Shown: piece by piece, positions 44,104 through 55,310 of the stretch
Numbering within the stretch: position 1 is the first letter of the stretch
Layout of the letters: every line of letters begins with the position of its first letter
Origin: Mytilinidion resinicola
Lineage: Eukaryota; Ascomycota; Dothideomycetes; Mytilinidiales; Mytilinidiaceae
Length of the DNA stretch: 64,000 bases
Direction: 5' to 3'
Assembly: GCF_010093595.1 (NCBI RefSeq)
Contig: NW_022985447.1
Coordinates: 997,922-1,061,921 of the forward strand
The notes under the pieces: generated by a model
Databases searched by the model: none
Seen by the model: only the letters and a program-made list of their open reading frames with translations
What the model was told of the DNA's origin: nothing
Program-made: the position numbers and the translations under genes

Positions 44104-46388
44104 GTTCTAGAACAGGGCGAGAAGTGCAAGGCAGACTGCGGATGGCTGTGCAGAGTGGCAAGCTAGAGATCGACGCTGGTGAAGGTGGAGGAACACATGC
44201 ACGCTGAATGGGGGGTGGATCTTGAGGTCGTGTGAGGATAATACACAGGAAGCGTTTAGTGACATAATGGGTGCTAGGCGGCAGGATTCGATCGTGTGGC
44301 ACTGGATGCGGGTTGTCGTGGCTGTGCATGCAGGAAGCCCGATGGAGGTCACTTTTCATGCTTGTTCGGAACTTGGTCCCTCGCCCCGACAGAACACAGC
44401 TGTAGCTAGATAAGTTTGTGTGTGTGGAGTCTGTGGTATAACTAGACGAGGTATGGCAACCGAGCGGAGCGAAAGCTGTGCGCTCGGCAAGCTACGAGAA
44501 CGTAAACGCACCGTGATAGCCAGTCAAGTTTTGGCTGACTGAGCATGTCCTATGTAGATTCCAAGAAGAGGCGTCGTTTATGGGCCTCGTTTACGCCATC
44601 TTATCGAGGCTGCGCTGATGATCGGCGACGCCAGCTAATGTGAACCTTTGCGGCTAGCTGAGGGCTGTGACCGCCATCCCACTTTGCTTGCAGATGGCCT
44701 GGAACGTTGAAGACATCGTCGTGCTTCAGACGCGAAAAGAAGGTATGAGAAAACAGAGACGTAGGTAGGAAATAAAGATATCTGGGGTAGGGAGAGGTCT
44801 AGATTCCGCCACAGAAGGGCACGCCACTATACGACATCAAACGAGCATCTCAGTTTGATCCTCAAGCCTACAAAGGCATCTTGATTGCGCTGCTCCATAA
44901 GGTTGCAGATACGGTCGAGACATGACTCGGTCTACGGACTGAAAGCGGATGGGAGTGATCGAATACTGGCTACTGATGGCACAGTGCATGGATCACGTGA
45001 CATGACCTGAAAGAGTGAACTCCGTCAACGAGGCGAAACATGGACGGGCTATCTCGACGCGCTGGTATGTACTATGTAAAGATGAAAAAAGGAGATCTCG
45101 TGCCTCAAAGCTATTCTTGCACTCGGTTACTAGCCTGTTATGTCAGGCAGCGGCGTCCTCGTGGCGTACGCTGGTGACGAGCCGACGATGGTGTCAGTCA
45201 ATGGGGAGACGCCATTGATACTCTCGCTTCTTGGCCTGCAATCGGGAGTGCCTCCGTCTCTGAGCGGTGCTCTTCACTCGCTCTATCGTGGATGTGATAT
45301 GCAGCCACTGGAGTGCAGTGAAGTCGGGGGGATTTCGCTCACACCCTGACGGCAGTGCTTGACTGGCTGAGGCAATTAAGGGACATCCGCGTCCCTCGCT
45401 GGCTTGAGCAGCAACAGAAAGTCCCTATTGCAGCCCGGAAGCCTCATTGGGCAGGTTCAGCAGGATCCTGACCCCGGTGGCTGCGATGCCCTCCGCAGGC
45501 GTCCCTGGACATGGCCGGGAAGTGGAGCAGCAACACGACTCTAGCCGCATCTCAAGCGCTGGGGCGCCGCGATGACAGCTGAAGGCGGGCAGTCTTCGCC
45601 GTCGCGGAGACAGCCGCGATATTGAAGGCAGAGCATGATCGCAGCAGTGTGGCGGCAGAGTGCGCACATCAAGGCGATCGTTCTCGGATCTCGGGAGCAA
45701 GGCTCGATTGACCTCGCCGGCTGCACCTCTGGACGCCCGCCACCCGCTGAACGCCTCGTCGCTCCATCACAGCTGAAAGGTCCCCAGACGACGCACACCA
45801 CCACGAAGCCCCGTCACTTTTGCCTGCTGCACGTAGCCCTCTTGGGCCTGGTCTACCGGCTTAAACCATGCTGCCGACTGCTGGGCCATTGCGAGGCGTG
45901 ACGACCCTAGCTGAGCATCACGGCCGATCCAGCAGGTTATTCACTCTGCGACAGAGGGAGTCGCACACCTCGCGACAGAGGGCAGCTGGACGGCCGCATG
46001 TTTCACTGCCATTTCCCCGCCGACGGCCGCCCTCGTTCTGTGCGGCGCGCTTGTGGCCACGGCGAGCCATGCGCTCCTTAAGTATCCGGGGCGTCAGCCT
46101 TTCTGGTGTCGTAGAGCCCTGAAGCACCTCAACCTGCCCTATATTTGCATCCTTGTACTAACCCACGGGCAAGACCTGGTACTCTGCTGACAGGCCTACG
46201 GAGTATTACTGCCCTAGCGCTGGCCATAAACGGTTCTCCCGGCGTTCCTGGTGAGTTCTGGTAGAGCTGAAAGCGGGATGCTTGATTGACTGGTTGACAG
46301 ACTTCTGGCACGACGCCCCCTCCTGTCTCCAAACATATGCAGAGCAGATCAGTCTCAAACCCAATTTACTTTTCTCTCGAACTTCCTC
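44104..46388. other. 2.3-kb gene-free stretch
   Basis: GC-rich in the second half (45400-46150) with overlapping open frames on both strands, none with recognisable motifs or protein-like composition. No RNA gene, repeat or transposon end recognised. It may hold a decayed gene or a non-coding transcript. Confidence 0.4.
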
Positions 46389-46955
46389 ATGCCTCCTCCA
46401 CCGCATCCTGAAGCTGGCGCGCTCCTCCGGCCAACCCACGTCCTCTCAAGCCTCCACGGCGCATTACAGACTCTGGCCGCAAGTTCCCTCTCGATACTAG
46501 CAACACTCGTCCTAGTCACTGTCCTCCTAGGCTGTATAAGATGGGCACTGCTCCAACATCTCCAAAGAAAAAGAAAGAAAGCCAGAATCACACCAGCGCC
46601 ACCAGAAAAACGCCCCGCCCCACCACTATTACCAGCGCCCTCATCACTGCCAACATCACGCCCAGCAGTCACCTTCAAACCAATCTATCCATGGACCTCC
46701 CCGCCCCAGCCTCTCCCAGGCCCATATGACCCCCGGCTGTACCCAGCGCCCACCCTGCGGCGCCACTCCTACCCCGACCCGTCCCCGCCCCCAGCGACCA
46801 CCACCACCACGACGCTGTCGTACACGCGCCGCGTCTCGACGAACAGCATCCCTCCACGACATGCCGCCGTGCTCCACGGCACCATCACGACGGCCAGCGC
46901 GGGCGCCACCCGCGGCTGGCGCCGCAACCACTGGGTCGTCGGCGGGGCTGGCTGA
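46389..46955 (+). CDS. small single-pass membrane protein, hypothetical
   Basis: A 188-residue ORF with one hydrophobic segment, SLSILATLVLVTVLLGCIRW (about residues 33-52), followed by a basic stop-transfer stretch LQRKRKKAR, so a membrane anchor with a cytosolic C-terminal region is likely. The remainder is Pro/Thr-rich (YPWTSPPQPLPGPYDPRLYP) and ends GATRGWRRNHWVVGGAG. Similar Pro-rich tails ending in WRR-x-x-WV occur in hypothetical fungal proteins. No family function is known to me. GC-rich overlapping frames make chance a real alternative. Confidence 0.45.
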   Translation: MPPPPHPEAGALLRPTHVLSSLHGALQTLAASSLSILATLVLVTVLLGCIRWALLQHLQRKRKKARITPAPPEKRPAPPLLPAPSSLPTSRPAVTFKPIYPWTSPPQPLPGPYDPRLYPAPTLRRHSYPDPSPPPATTTTTTLSYTRRVSTNSIPPRHAAVLHGTITTASAGATRGWRRNHWVVGGAG

Positions 46956-47855
46956 AGCGCAAACTGGCCCGGCACGTGCTGCAAGCGAAAGCAAAAGAAA
47001 AAAAGCTTCAGAGAGACGGGGAGGAAGAGAACGGCAACCCTCCCGCAGCTCCATCCGCACGGAACTCGGCGCGCTTCAACCGCTGCCCACCCAGGCTACA
47101 AGGCCTGCGATCCGCGGGCGGGCTGCGGAGAAAAAAGCGATTGAAGAGAAGGTGATCATGTGGGCTGCTGGGGAAGGGATTGGAAGTTTCGCGATCGGGA
47201 GGGTCCGACTCTTGGGGTTCTTGTGTCTTGTAGGATGTTCGTGCTCTGCGGTTGCAATTTTTATTTTCTCGGGGCGGCCGGTGACGGCAGCGGCGTGGCG
47301 GGCGGCGGGCGAGCTGAGTGGTGGGGAGTGGCTGCAAGACGGCGTGCAGCGCAGGACCAAGGCAATAATCACTCGCAGTGTTGCATTGGCACGGGGGCGA
47401 GGGGAAAGGTTTTGCGAGGGAGGGGGCGATTGAGTAAGCCGGCGTGCTTTTGCGGGAGAGGGCTGGTGGGGGACGTTGGGTTGGTGACTGCATTGGGAGT
47501 GGTGTTCTCATGGATTGTGATAGCGTTAGTGAATGATTCACCCTGTTCGTGCTGAGTATAAGGCGCTCTACTATACGTCGCGTGTGAGTTAGCGATCGCA
47601 TGACAGCCGGGACGAGTGCCGATAACGCCTTAGTTCTACGTGGGTGCTAGCATTCCCCATGTTTTTTCAATATTGTTACCCTTGTCTTATTGAACTATTC
47701 GCTAGGTGTGGGATACTACTCCGTATGTACGAGGTACCAACTCAGCTATAACCAATCCCAAGCGCCTCGCTGAAGATCCACGGCTCCCAATTCCAGATTG
47801 TGTACTAGTCTCTCCAATTCAATGCCCTTTGTGCAACCTCTCCAATGATACTGGA
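46956..47855. other. gene-free spacer
   Basis: GC-rich overlapping open frames without motifs at 47000-47600. The right end is the 3' flank of PEX4. Confidence 0.4.
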
Positions 47856-48548
47856 CTACCGCCCTTCCCACCGTTCACTCTCCGTGTAGAACCGGATCAA
47901 GGCCTCAGCACCCACGATATCTCCTTGCCGGAACAGCGCCGCGATGTCGACGTTCAGCGGGGATTCGGGCTCCGCGGATGTCAGGAGCTGGTGGACAGCA
48001 GTGAGGGTGGCCGAGAGGGTGTAGATGGCCGACCAGTTGTTCTTGAGGAGATCGAGGCAGATTTCGCCGGTCTGTTGCGCGCTTTTGTTAGCTGGGTGTT
48101 GAATTGAAGGTAGAGAAGAGAAGGGGAAAGGGTGGACTTGCCTGGAAGTTCACGTTCGGGTGGCATATGCGGTTGATGAACTTGATCTCTGGCGGCGCGA
48201 GGGGGTAGTTTGAGGGCACGCGGATGTCCAGTTTCCAGCGGCCGCCTGTTAAGAGAGTGTTAGCTCCAAGAACACACCGTAGTATTGATTCCTAGGTCTC
48301 TTCAAAGTTCCTCATCGAATCTATCCATCCCGACCTCCCTCAATACTCCATCTCCACCAAGACAAGTACACCTCAGACGTAGTAAAACCACTATACGCAC
48401 CTTCATACGGACTCCCATTAACCCCCTTCATGACCGCCGTCCAATGCATCAACTCATCATCACTCACAGGCCCCAGCTCAGCCAGCGCATCATTGGGATC
48501 CCGCTGGTAGTCCTGGAGCTCCTTGAGCAGGCGTTTGGTGGAGGCCAT
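47856..48548 (-). CDS. PEX4: peroxisomal ubiquitin-conjugating enzyme Pex4
   Basis: This E2 monoubiquitinates the import receptor Pex5 at the peroxisomal membrane so that it can be recycled. Three exons (48401-48548, 48142-48245, 47856-48071; 468 nt) encode 155 residues. The UBC fold is clear: STKRLLKELQDYQRDPNDAL, MHWTAVMKGVNGSPYEGGRW, YPLAPPEIKFINRICHPNVN. The active-site Cys lies in TGEICLDLLKNNW. ESPLNVDIAALFRQGD near the end is the Pex4 hallmark that separates it from other E2s. The second intron (48072-48141) has a GC donor (cag|gcaagt) rather than GT. It is divergent from RRP46 across 306 bp. Confidence 0.88.
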
Positions 48549-48854
48549 GCGATAGTTTCCGTTTAGTAGAATCGGCTATGCAGGTAAATAAACAGAACAA
48601 GTGGTGCTATGCAGGTATCGTGTTATCGCGTTGTTGATCAGTGAATGAGAGAGCCGACTCGCAAAAGCAACAACACACCAAGCCGCGGTTGGAGCTTCCC
48701 GTCCGTCATCAGCTGCGATCGGCAAAAGCACGGCCGGAGAAGGCAGCCCCGCAAAATAAACCTCAGTTTTGGTACAGGGATTATTTCGTGCCTCAAACAC
48801 TAACAGCTACAAAGCTCTCTCAACACACCAAAATTCGATCTACAGACACTCGCA
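48549..48854. promoter_or_regulatory. shared divergent promoter, PEX4 / RRP46
   Basis: 306 bp between the two start codons. No individual site recognised; shared regulation is inference. Confidence 0.45.
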
Positions 48855-49726
48855 ATGGCACCCCAAGCCCTTCTCTCCCCCCTCCATCAAGCCGATGGCT
48901 CCGCAACCTACTCCGCCAACGGCTACAGCGTCATCGGCGCCGTGAACGGGCCCGTCGAGGTCTCGCGGCGGGATGAGCTGCCAGAGGAAGCAGCGATTGA
49001 AGTAATAGTGCGGCCGGCCGCTGGTGTTGGGAGTACGCTCACCTCCCCTAATCTCTTCGCATACAATTAAGACTATTACCATACTAACGCCCCCCAGGCC
49101 CCCGCGAGCGCCATCTCGAATCTCTCCTCCGCACCACCCTCCAGCACATCATCCTAACCCGCGCCCACCCGCGGACCCTCATCCAACTAACCCTCCAAAT
49201 CACCAGCCTCCCCGACGAAGAGAGCGCAGGCGACGGCTCTGCCCTCTCGTACTCAGTACGCTCCTCCCCCCCCCCCCAACCCCAAAATATAACCAACCTT
49301 ACTAACATGGTGTCGCGTCCGTAGTCCCTCCCCCTCCTACCCCCCCTCCTCACCACCGCCTTGCTCGCCCTCCTCTCCGCCTCCATCCCCCTCTCCACCA
49401 CCCTCGCCGCCGCCCTCGTCGCCATCTCCGCCACGGGGAAGATCAAGTGCGCGCCGACGGCTGCCGAGATGGTGCGCGCGGGCCCGGGGGTCAGCTCGCT
49501 GCATGTGTTTGCGTTCTCGGCGGGGCGCGCGCTGGTGCTGGCGGAGAGCGAGGGGGATTTTGAGTTCGGGGCGTGGGAGGAGGCGTGTGCGGTTGCGGAG
49601 GAGGCGTGTTGTGAGAGGGTGGCGGGGATGGAGGTGGATGGGGAGGCGGGGAATGGGCAGGCGTTTTTGAGGGGGGTGGTGGAGGGGAAGGTGGGGAGGG
49701 AGATGAGGTGGCGGATGGCTGTTTGA
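48855..49726 (+). CDS. RRP46: exosome subunit Rrp46 (RNase PH-like)
   Basis: Rrp46 is one of six RNase PH-like proteins of the RNA exosome ring, which processes and degrades RNA 3' ends. Three exons (48855-49032, 49098-49255, 49325-49726; 738 nt) encode 245 residues. DGSATYSANGYSVIGAVNGP at the N-terminus is the RNase PH beta core. SPRERHLESLLRTTLQHIIL crosses the first junction, then LIQLTLQITSLPDEES, and LLALLSASIPLSTTLAAALV. The C-terminal third is SSLHVFAFSAGRALVLAESE with an Ala/Glu-rich tail. Donor sites are gtacgc in both introns. The 3' half has a strong purine skew on the coding strand. Confidence 0.85.
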
Positions 49727-50223
49727 GTTCGGGGTTGTGGGTTGGGTTGCTTTTGAATTGCGGGAGAGTGAGTGCTTTGATGGATGATATCCTATGGAAA
49801 GGTTGGGTTGCTACTGGAGACGGGGGCATTTTGTTGCTGGTGTGGATGATACCCTATGGATGAAAAAGGTATGGAAGGGAACTCGAAAATGTGGCGTGCA
49901 CAGGTCCACTGACAGGATTACAGTATTAAAGCAGGCTATATGTCCCTCGGCGCTCTGTATACCTGGGCATACGTCGTTGGAAACTACAAGAAGCCTGTAA
50001 TTGACCACGCTAAGCTAAGCTCGACGCCGTGAATCAAGGCATCAGTGGAGGCACGTATTGTATGATAGCGTTCAAAAGGTGTGATTCGATCGGTGCATAT
50101 GTATCAATTTTATTGACAGCGTAGCTATCCAAGCTTTCCTTCTAGGTAATGGGTAAATTCCAAAGCGCCGACGAGATACGCCAACCGCTCAAGATAAGCA
50201 GAACCAAAAATCGCTCGAATTAG

Positions 50224-50254
<31 letters not shown>

Positions 50255-50436
50255 AATGCTGCCAATGGGTAGTCCAACACCGATGCAATAGCAAGCTCGC
50301 TAAGAAAGCGCAGAAATGAACAAAATCGCTAAATGGCAGTATGTAAAGAGCGAAGGTGCGAAGATGCTTTTGAGATCGTAACGTCATGATGCGTGTTGGG
50401 TATGCGAAACGCTTAAAAAACGGGGATCAAAGCGAC
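49727..50436. other. convergent 3' spacer with a microsatellite
   Basis: Between RRP46 and a convergent membrane-protein gene; holds the GAT microsatellite at 50224-50254. No ORF supported. Confidence 0.5.
50224..50254. repeat. (GAT)n microsatellite, about ten units
   Basis: Uninterrupted GAT trinucleotides, then gataatgct. Confidence 0.95.
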
Positions 50437-51664
50437 TCAAACTTCTTCAACCCCCTTCTCTTCTTCAGCCCGCTGCTCGTCCAGCAGCTCTCGAAGTCGT
50501 TCTTGCGCGTTCCACACCGGAACTTGCCACGTTTTGACACCATGCTTGATCGGGACCTCGGCTTCGTGGGCGTCCTGGGCGGTGAACTGGGCGTCGTTCA
50601 TCCACGCCCGCCAGGCTTTAGTGTCCGGTGCTGCTTCGCCGCGTCGTGCCCAATTCGCGTTCCTGGTGAGGACGATGACTTTCCATAGCGCTTGCGTAAA
50701 AGTGGTGTTCTTGCTAGGGAAGCCTTTGATGTTCTTGTCGCTGTCCGACAGCGCTTCCATCGTAACCTTGAAGCACGACGTGTCCCAGTGGAGCTTCGCG
50801 GGCAGCGCAGCAACAGTCCAGTACGCGGCGTTGAGCAGCATGTAGGCGCCTGCCCACGCAATCTGCAACTTGGGCTCTGCATTGGCCAGCGCAATGACGC
50901 CACCCATGAGCATCAGGGTGCCCAGGAGCGAGAGCATGCGGTATGCCGGAGCGTGGCTCAGGGTGTATTCGATGGACTCCGGGGCGAAGTAGAGTTCCCG
51001 GGCGACGTCTTCCTCGCATTTGACGACGAGGAAGCTGCCCTTGGGATAGCGGATAACCACGTCGCCCCGGGGAACCTTGCCAGACTTCTCTATACGCTTT
51101 GGCAGGTGTAGTTTCCAATGGTTACCCCAGCCAATCAGTGAGGAGAGGAGAGAGAGGAGGGCGGTTGCGAGGAGCGACATGCCGTCGCCGTAGTATATCG
51201 AAAGGGCGAGGAGGACGGCGGACAAGCCTGCACCGAGGAATAGGACGCCAGTGAGCGGGCCTACGGTCTTCGACTTCGCCTGGTTTATGTTCCGTCGTCC
51301 TACCGTGACGCAGCGGACCGAGTAGTCGTCCATGGAGTTTCCATCGCTATGCCGAATTAGCAAACTTATGCCAATTAGATTGGTGGATGGGCGCGGCATA
51401 CCAAACAATGTTTCCAATGTGGTTAATGGAGTCCCTGTCGTTTCCGGAATACACGCCAGTCACTCGCCCGGGATGGGGCTCGAGTTTGGAGGGCCTCGTG
51501 GGTCGGAGAAGGGCTTGGGGCGCGGGAAGCAGACGAGGCAGGAAGATCCATTTAGAGAGGGTTGACACTTGGGCATTTGCGAGCACGGATCCTTCACCGA
51601 GGATGGCAAGGAACCCAACGATATCGAGCTGGAAATTATGGAGGCCGCCGGTGACCCAGTGCAT
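50437..51664 (-). CDS. membrane protein of unknown function, two exons
   Basis: Exons 51402-51664 and 50437-51346 (intron 51347-51401) encode 390 residues. The N-terminus is MHWVTGGLHNFQLDIVGFLA, then GEGSVLANAQVSTLSKW. Exon 2 has DDYSVRCVTVGRRNINQAKS and then four or so hydrophobic segments: LTGVLFLGAGLSAVLLALSI, SLLATALLSLLSSLIGW, MLSLLGTLMLMGGVIALA, and AWAGAYMLLNAAYWTVAALP. The C-terminal 110 residues are soluble and charged, ending EEEKGVEEV. This resembles a family of fungal integral membrane proteins with no assigned function that I know of. Confidence 0.7.
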
Positions 51665-53279
51665 GATGGCAGAGCTTTCAGCGAGGACTACAGTGGAAGC
51701 TAATGACTATGGCTATGTGGAAGACTCAATGGAGGATCGAATGACAGTTCCCGACATATAAGTAGAGAGTGCGGCGAGGAGAGGCCGGTCATAGGAAGCA
51801 GCGGCTACAGAAACAACGCAGGACAAGACATGCCAAGAGAGGAGACGGTGCAGGATTCATGGCGAAGTAGGATGTGCGCGACGCTCAGCCCCCAGACGGT
51901 CCCGGTGGAGGATAGTGTTGTTCAGCCTTGCGCGCTTTGCACGATTCTGTGCAGAGCTTGTGGAGCCTTGCAGCCTGGCGGGAGCTTGGTGCTTAATTGA
52001 CTGGTGTCGCAGGGGGAGCTGGAGGACTTGCATGAGCATAGCCACTATCTCATCAGCCTGGGCGGCGACAGACTTCATGGTTGCCTCTGCTGCGCTGAAA
52101 CCTCTCCTTCTTCCTTGCTCGGACCAAAGCTTGTCGCAGCACCTACTGCACGCTGGCCCTGACCGGAATCTTGCTCTCGAAGCGCTTCTTGACGTCGTTC
52201 TCCCCACTGTCCGCTCCGCCGTGACCCTGCTCTTGCGGCACCTCTATCCCCCAGGCTTCGCGCCAGGCACCAGACTGATCGGAGGCCCATCGTGGTCGAG
52301 TCAACCTTGGCTACCACCACTCTGAACGACGAATGTAAAACTCGAAGGACCGAGAAGAAAGTGTTACTGTGTCAGACAGTAGACGGACGCGCCGCCCCGC
52401 AGTGTATGTATGAGCTTTGTTGTCGCGCTGAGACCGCAGGCACGCCATGGGTGCATTCCTTCATCAAATATCATGTCTCGCGTTTGATCATATGGACTGT
52501 ATTCGATCTCTACATAGCACACTGTGGCCTTTTCTTTGTTCTTCTGCTCGTAGCAAGACCACCATCTGTCTTGTTCCACGCTGAGATGACTCTAGAGTGT
52601 CAGCCTTCCCGTGATGATCGGGGCGCAGCTGAAGCAAACCCCTCTCTGACCACTACCAGGCTATTTCCCTAAGCATAAAAGGGCTATTCTCCTCGCGACC
52701 ATTCTCAGAAAAATTTAGCTAGTGGGCCTCAATATCTGGTTCGGCGATATTGAATTTCAGACCGCTTCGACTGAAGCGGGTCCTTCTTTTCAACGCACGA
52801 GGAGTCTCGCACAGCCTCTCGAAGTGTCCAAGGTACTAAAATTCAGCCTTATCGCAGGCTGCAGATACTTCATTATCCGACGCCCTCTCCAGAATCTGCC
52901 TGCTCATCAAGCATTCGTGTAACATCAAGGCCTGTCTAACTACTTGAAGAACGCAACATACCAACTATTTAATAGGGATGCCGGTTGAGCCAGGGTCTAC
53001 CGAATCGAGCGGCACGAATAACACCCTAACGGGATGGTTGGCGAAGTGCGGCTTCCAAATTCCTTCATTGTTTGTCTGCCCCATAATCTACTCTCGTGCC
53101 ATTTACAGTCAGGAACTCAAGGATTTTGAACACGATTAACGCTTCTCAGATCGAGCCGTGACTCAGAGCGTAACGAAGAACTTCCAAATCGACCAGCGGG
53201 TGGCAGATTCTTCCGGTCAACAGAGGCGAGGCGGAAACGGAAACGCAGTCAAGACCCAGCTGCCCAATCAATAGTCAAT
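51665..53279. other. 1.6-kb stretch, one doubtful minus-strand ORF only
   Basis: On the minus strand at about 51865-52330 overlapping open frames contain protein-like phrases (KSVAAQADEIVAMLMQVLQL; NDVKKRFESKIPVRASVQ) that might be exons of a small gene, but I found no consistent splicing. The rest, including the promoter region of the adenosine deaminase, shows nothing recognisable. Confidence 0.3.
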
Positions 53280-55310
53280 ATGGATATAGAGAAGCCACCT
53301 CCTGTCATAAATGTCACTCCTGATGACGTTGCCAAGACTCTCAAAGAGGAGATGGCGACTACGGAAACCCAGGTAAAATACAAGACGAGTCGAGACAATC
53401 TTGTAAAAGTTGACGAGAAAGTAAACAAGTGGTATAAAAAGGCCGCAGAAACGAAGATTGACAAGGAGGAGGAAGCCGGCGAGATCATACGCAAAATCAG
53501 GGAAGATGAACGCAGAACACTCTTTGGAAATCTTCCTTCTGAACAAATCCCAGAGCCAGAGACTCTGGATATGGGGGGCCAGTTCTTGACCAACAGAGAT
53601 CGCATTGAGAAGAAGAGCAAGCTTTACGAAATTGCCGTGGAGGCACCTAAAGGGGCTCTCTTGCACCTCCATTTCAATGCGGAGCTGGAACCAGAGACCC
53701 TGCTTAGAGAGGCCCGGAGAATGAGCAACATGTTCATTAGAAGCACGCTGCCCATTTTAAAGAGGCAAGATCTCGAGCAAGCGGAACTAGTTTTCAACGT
53801 TGTTCCGGAAGACACTGTGTCTCAGGATATATTCTCGCCCGATTATTTCAAAGAGGGCGACAAATTCATCGCGAAGACACCGTTCGCGCCTAATCACTGG
53901 ATGAGGTGGACTACCTTCCGTGAGGTGTGGATTAAGAAGTATGGACAAGATGAAACGATCACGAAAGATCACCACGCCCTTACTAAATACCCTGAGAGCA
54001 ACGGGGGTTTTCTAGACAGCTCAGTTGAAGGAAAGTTCATACCGGATGCTGCAGAACGGTGGCTGATCACCAAAATGGTCCTAAGTGAGGACGAGGCCTA
54101 CGGTCCCAGGCAAACCGTCAATGGGTAAGTTAATCTAAGAAAGGTACATGGTTTCATTACTAATTTGGTGCCAGGGTCTGGGCTCGTTTCAATCAAGCCA
54201 CCCGTTGCTTTAAAGGGCTTCTCAATTATGAACAAGTCTACAAGTGGTACATCGGCAACGCTATCCAGCGCATGATCGAGGAAAAGATCATGTACGCTGA
54301 GCTGCGTCCTATGCTGCTAGACAAGTTTATTCCAAAGAATGACGGCATTGGCCAGATAAGCAATTCAGAGCAAATGAAACTAATAGTCGACGGAGTAAAC
54401 GCGAAGAAAGAAGAGTTAAAGAAGCAAGGGCTCGAGGACAAGTTCCCATTTGGCCTCAAGATCATCTATTGCACGCCTCGCTCGATTCCGAAAGTAAGGA
54501 TGGTTCAAGAAATGCAAGACTGCATTGAGCTGAAGCTCCAGTTCCCTGACCTCATATGTGGTATGTAAACCCTCGACCTAGAAATGACGCGCTGCTAAAC
54601 TCGTCGCAGGGTTTGATCTAGTTGGAGCGGAAGACCGGCCTAACAACATCGGGTACTATCACCAGGAGTTGGTCGCTTTTCAAGAGACTTGCGACCGCTT
54701 GAAACTTGATATCCCATTCATGTTCCATGCTGGTGAAACCTTACTCGACACAGGTGGCTCCGCGCGGCAATATCCACAGAACTCGAATCTTTATGACGCT
54801 GTCCTTCTGAAGAAGTCCAAGCGGATTGGCCACGGATTCTCCTTAACCAAGCATCCTCACTTGATTGAAGAATTTAAGAAAAAGGACATCTGCATTGAGC
54901 TCTGCCCCATCTCCAACGAGCTCCTACATCTCTGCAGGAACGTGAAAGAGCATCCATACCCGCAACTGCTAGCAGCCGGAATCCCGTGCACGGTGAATAG
55001 CGACAACCCGTCCCTCTTCAGGTATTTCCTCTTCTACCATTCGAGCAGATTCATCAGCTAACTCAGAAACCACAGCAACTCCATGTCCCACGAATTCTAC
55101 CAAGTCATGGTCGGCACTCCCACCATGAACATCTACGGCTGGCGCCAACTCGCTGAATGGAGTCTGGAATACAGTTGTCTCTCCGCCGCCGACAAGAAGC
55201 GCGGCCTCGACATTTTCAGGCGCGAATGGGCAGAATTTTGTGCCTGGATCGTGAAGACTTATAACACTCATGCCGAAGCCATAGTCGAGCCCACGCTCCC
55301 TAAGATCTGA
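53280..55310 (+). CDS. ADGF/CECR1-type adenosine deaminase
   Basis: It hydrolyses adenosine to inosine and ammonia (purine salvage). Four exons (53280-54124, 54175-54560, 54610-55021, 55076-55310; 1,878 nt) encode 625 residues. The family N-terminal extension is charged and helical. Zn-binding motif 1 is KGALLHLHFNAELEP (HxH). The catalytic block is IPFMFHAGETLLDTGG, with the proton-shuttle Glu in HAGE. Next are KRIGHGFSLTKHP and, near the end, CPISNELLH and PCTVNSDNPSLFS, where Asp of SDNP is the last metal ligand. All expected catalytic residues are present. ADGF members in animals are secreted, but I see no signal peptide here, so a cytosolic enzyme is likelier. The gene is isolated, with long spacers on both sides. 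Confidence 0.88.
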
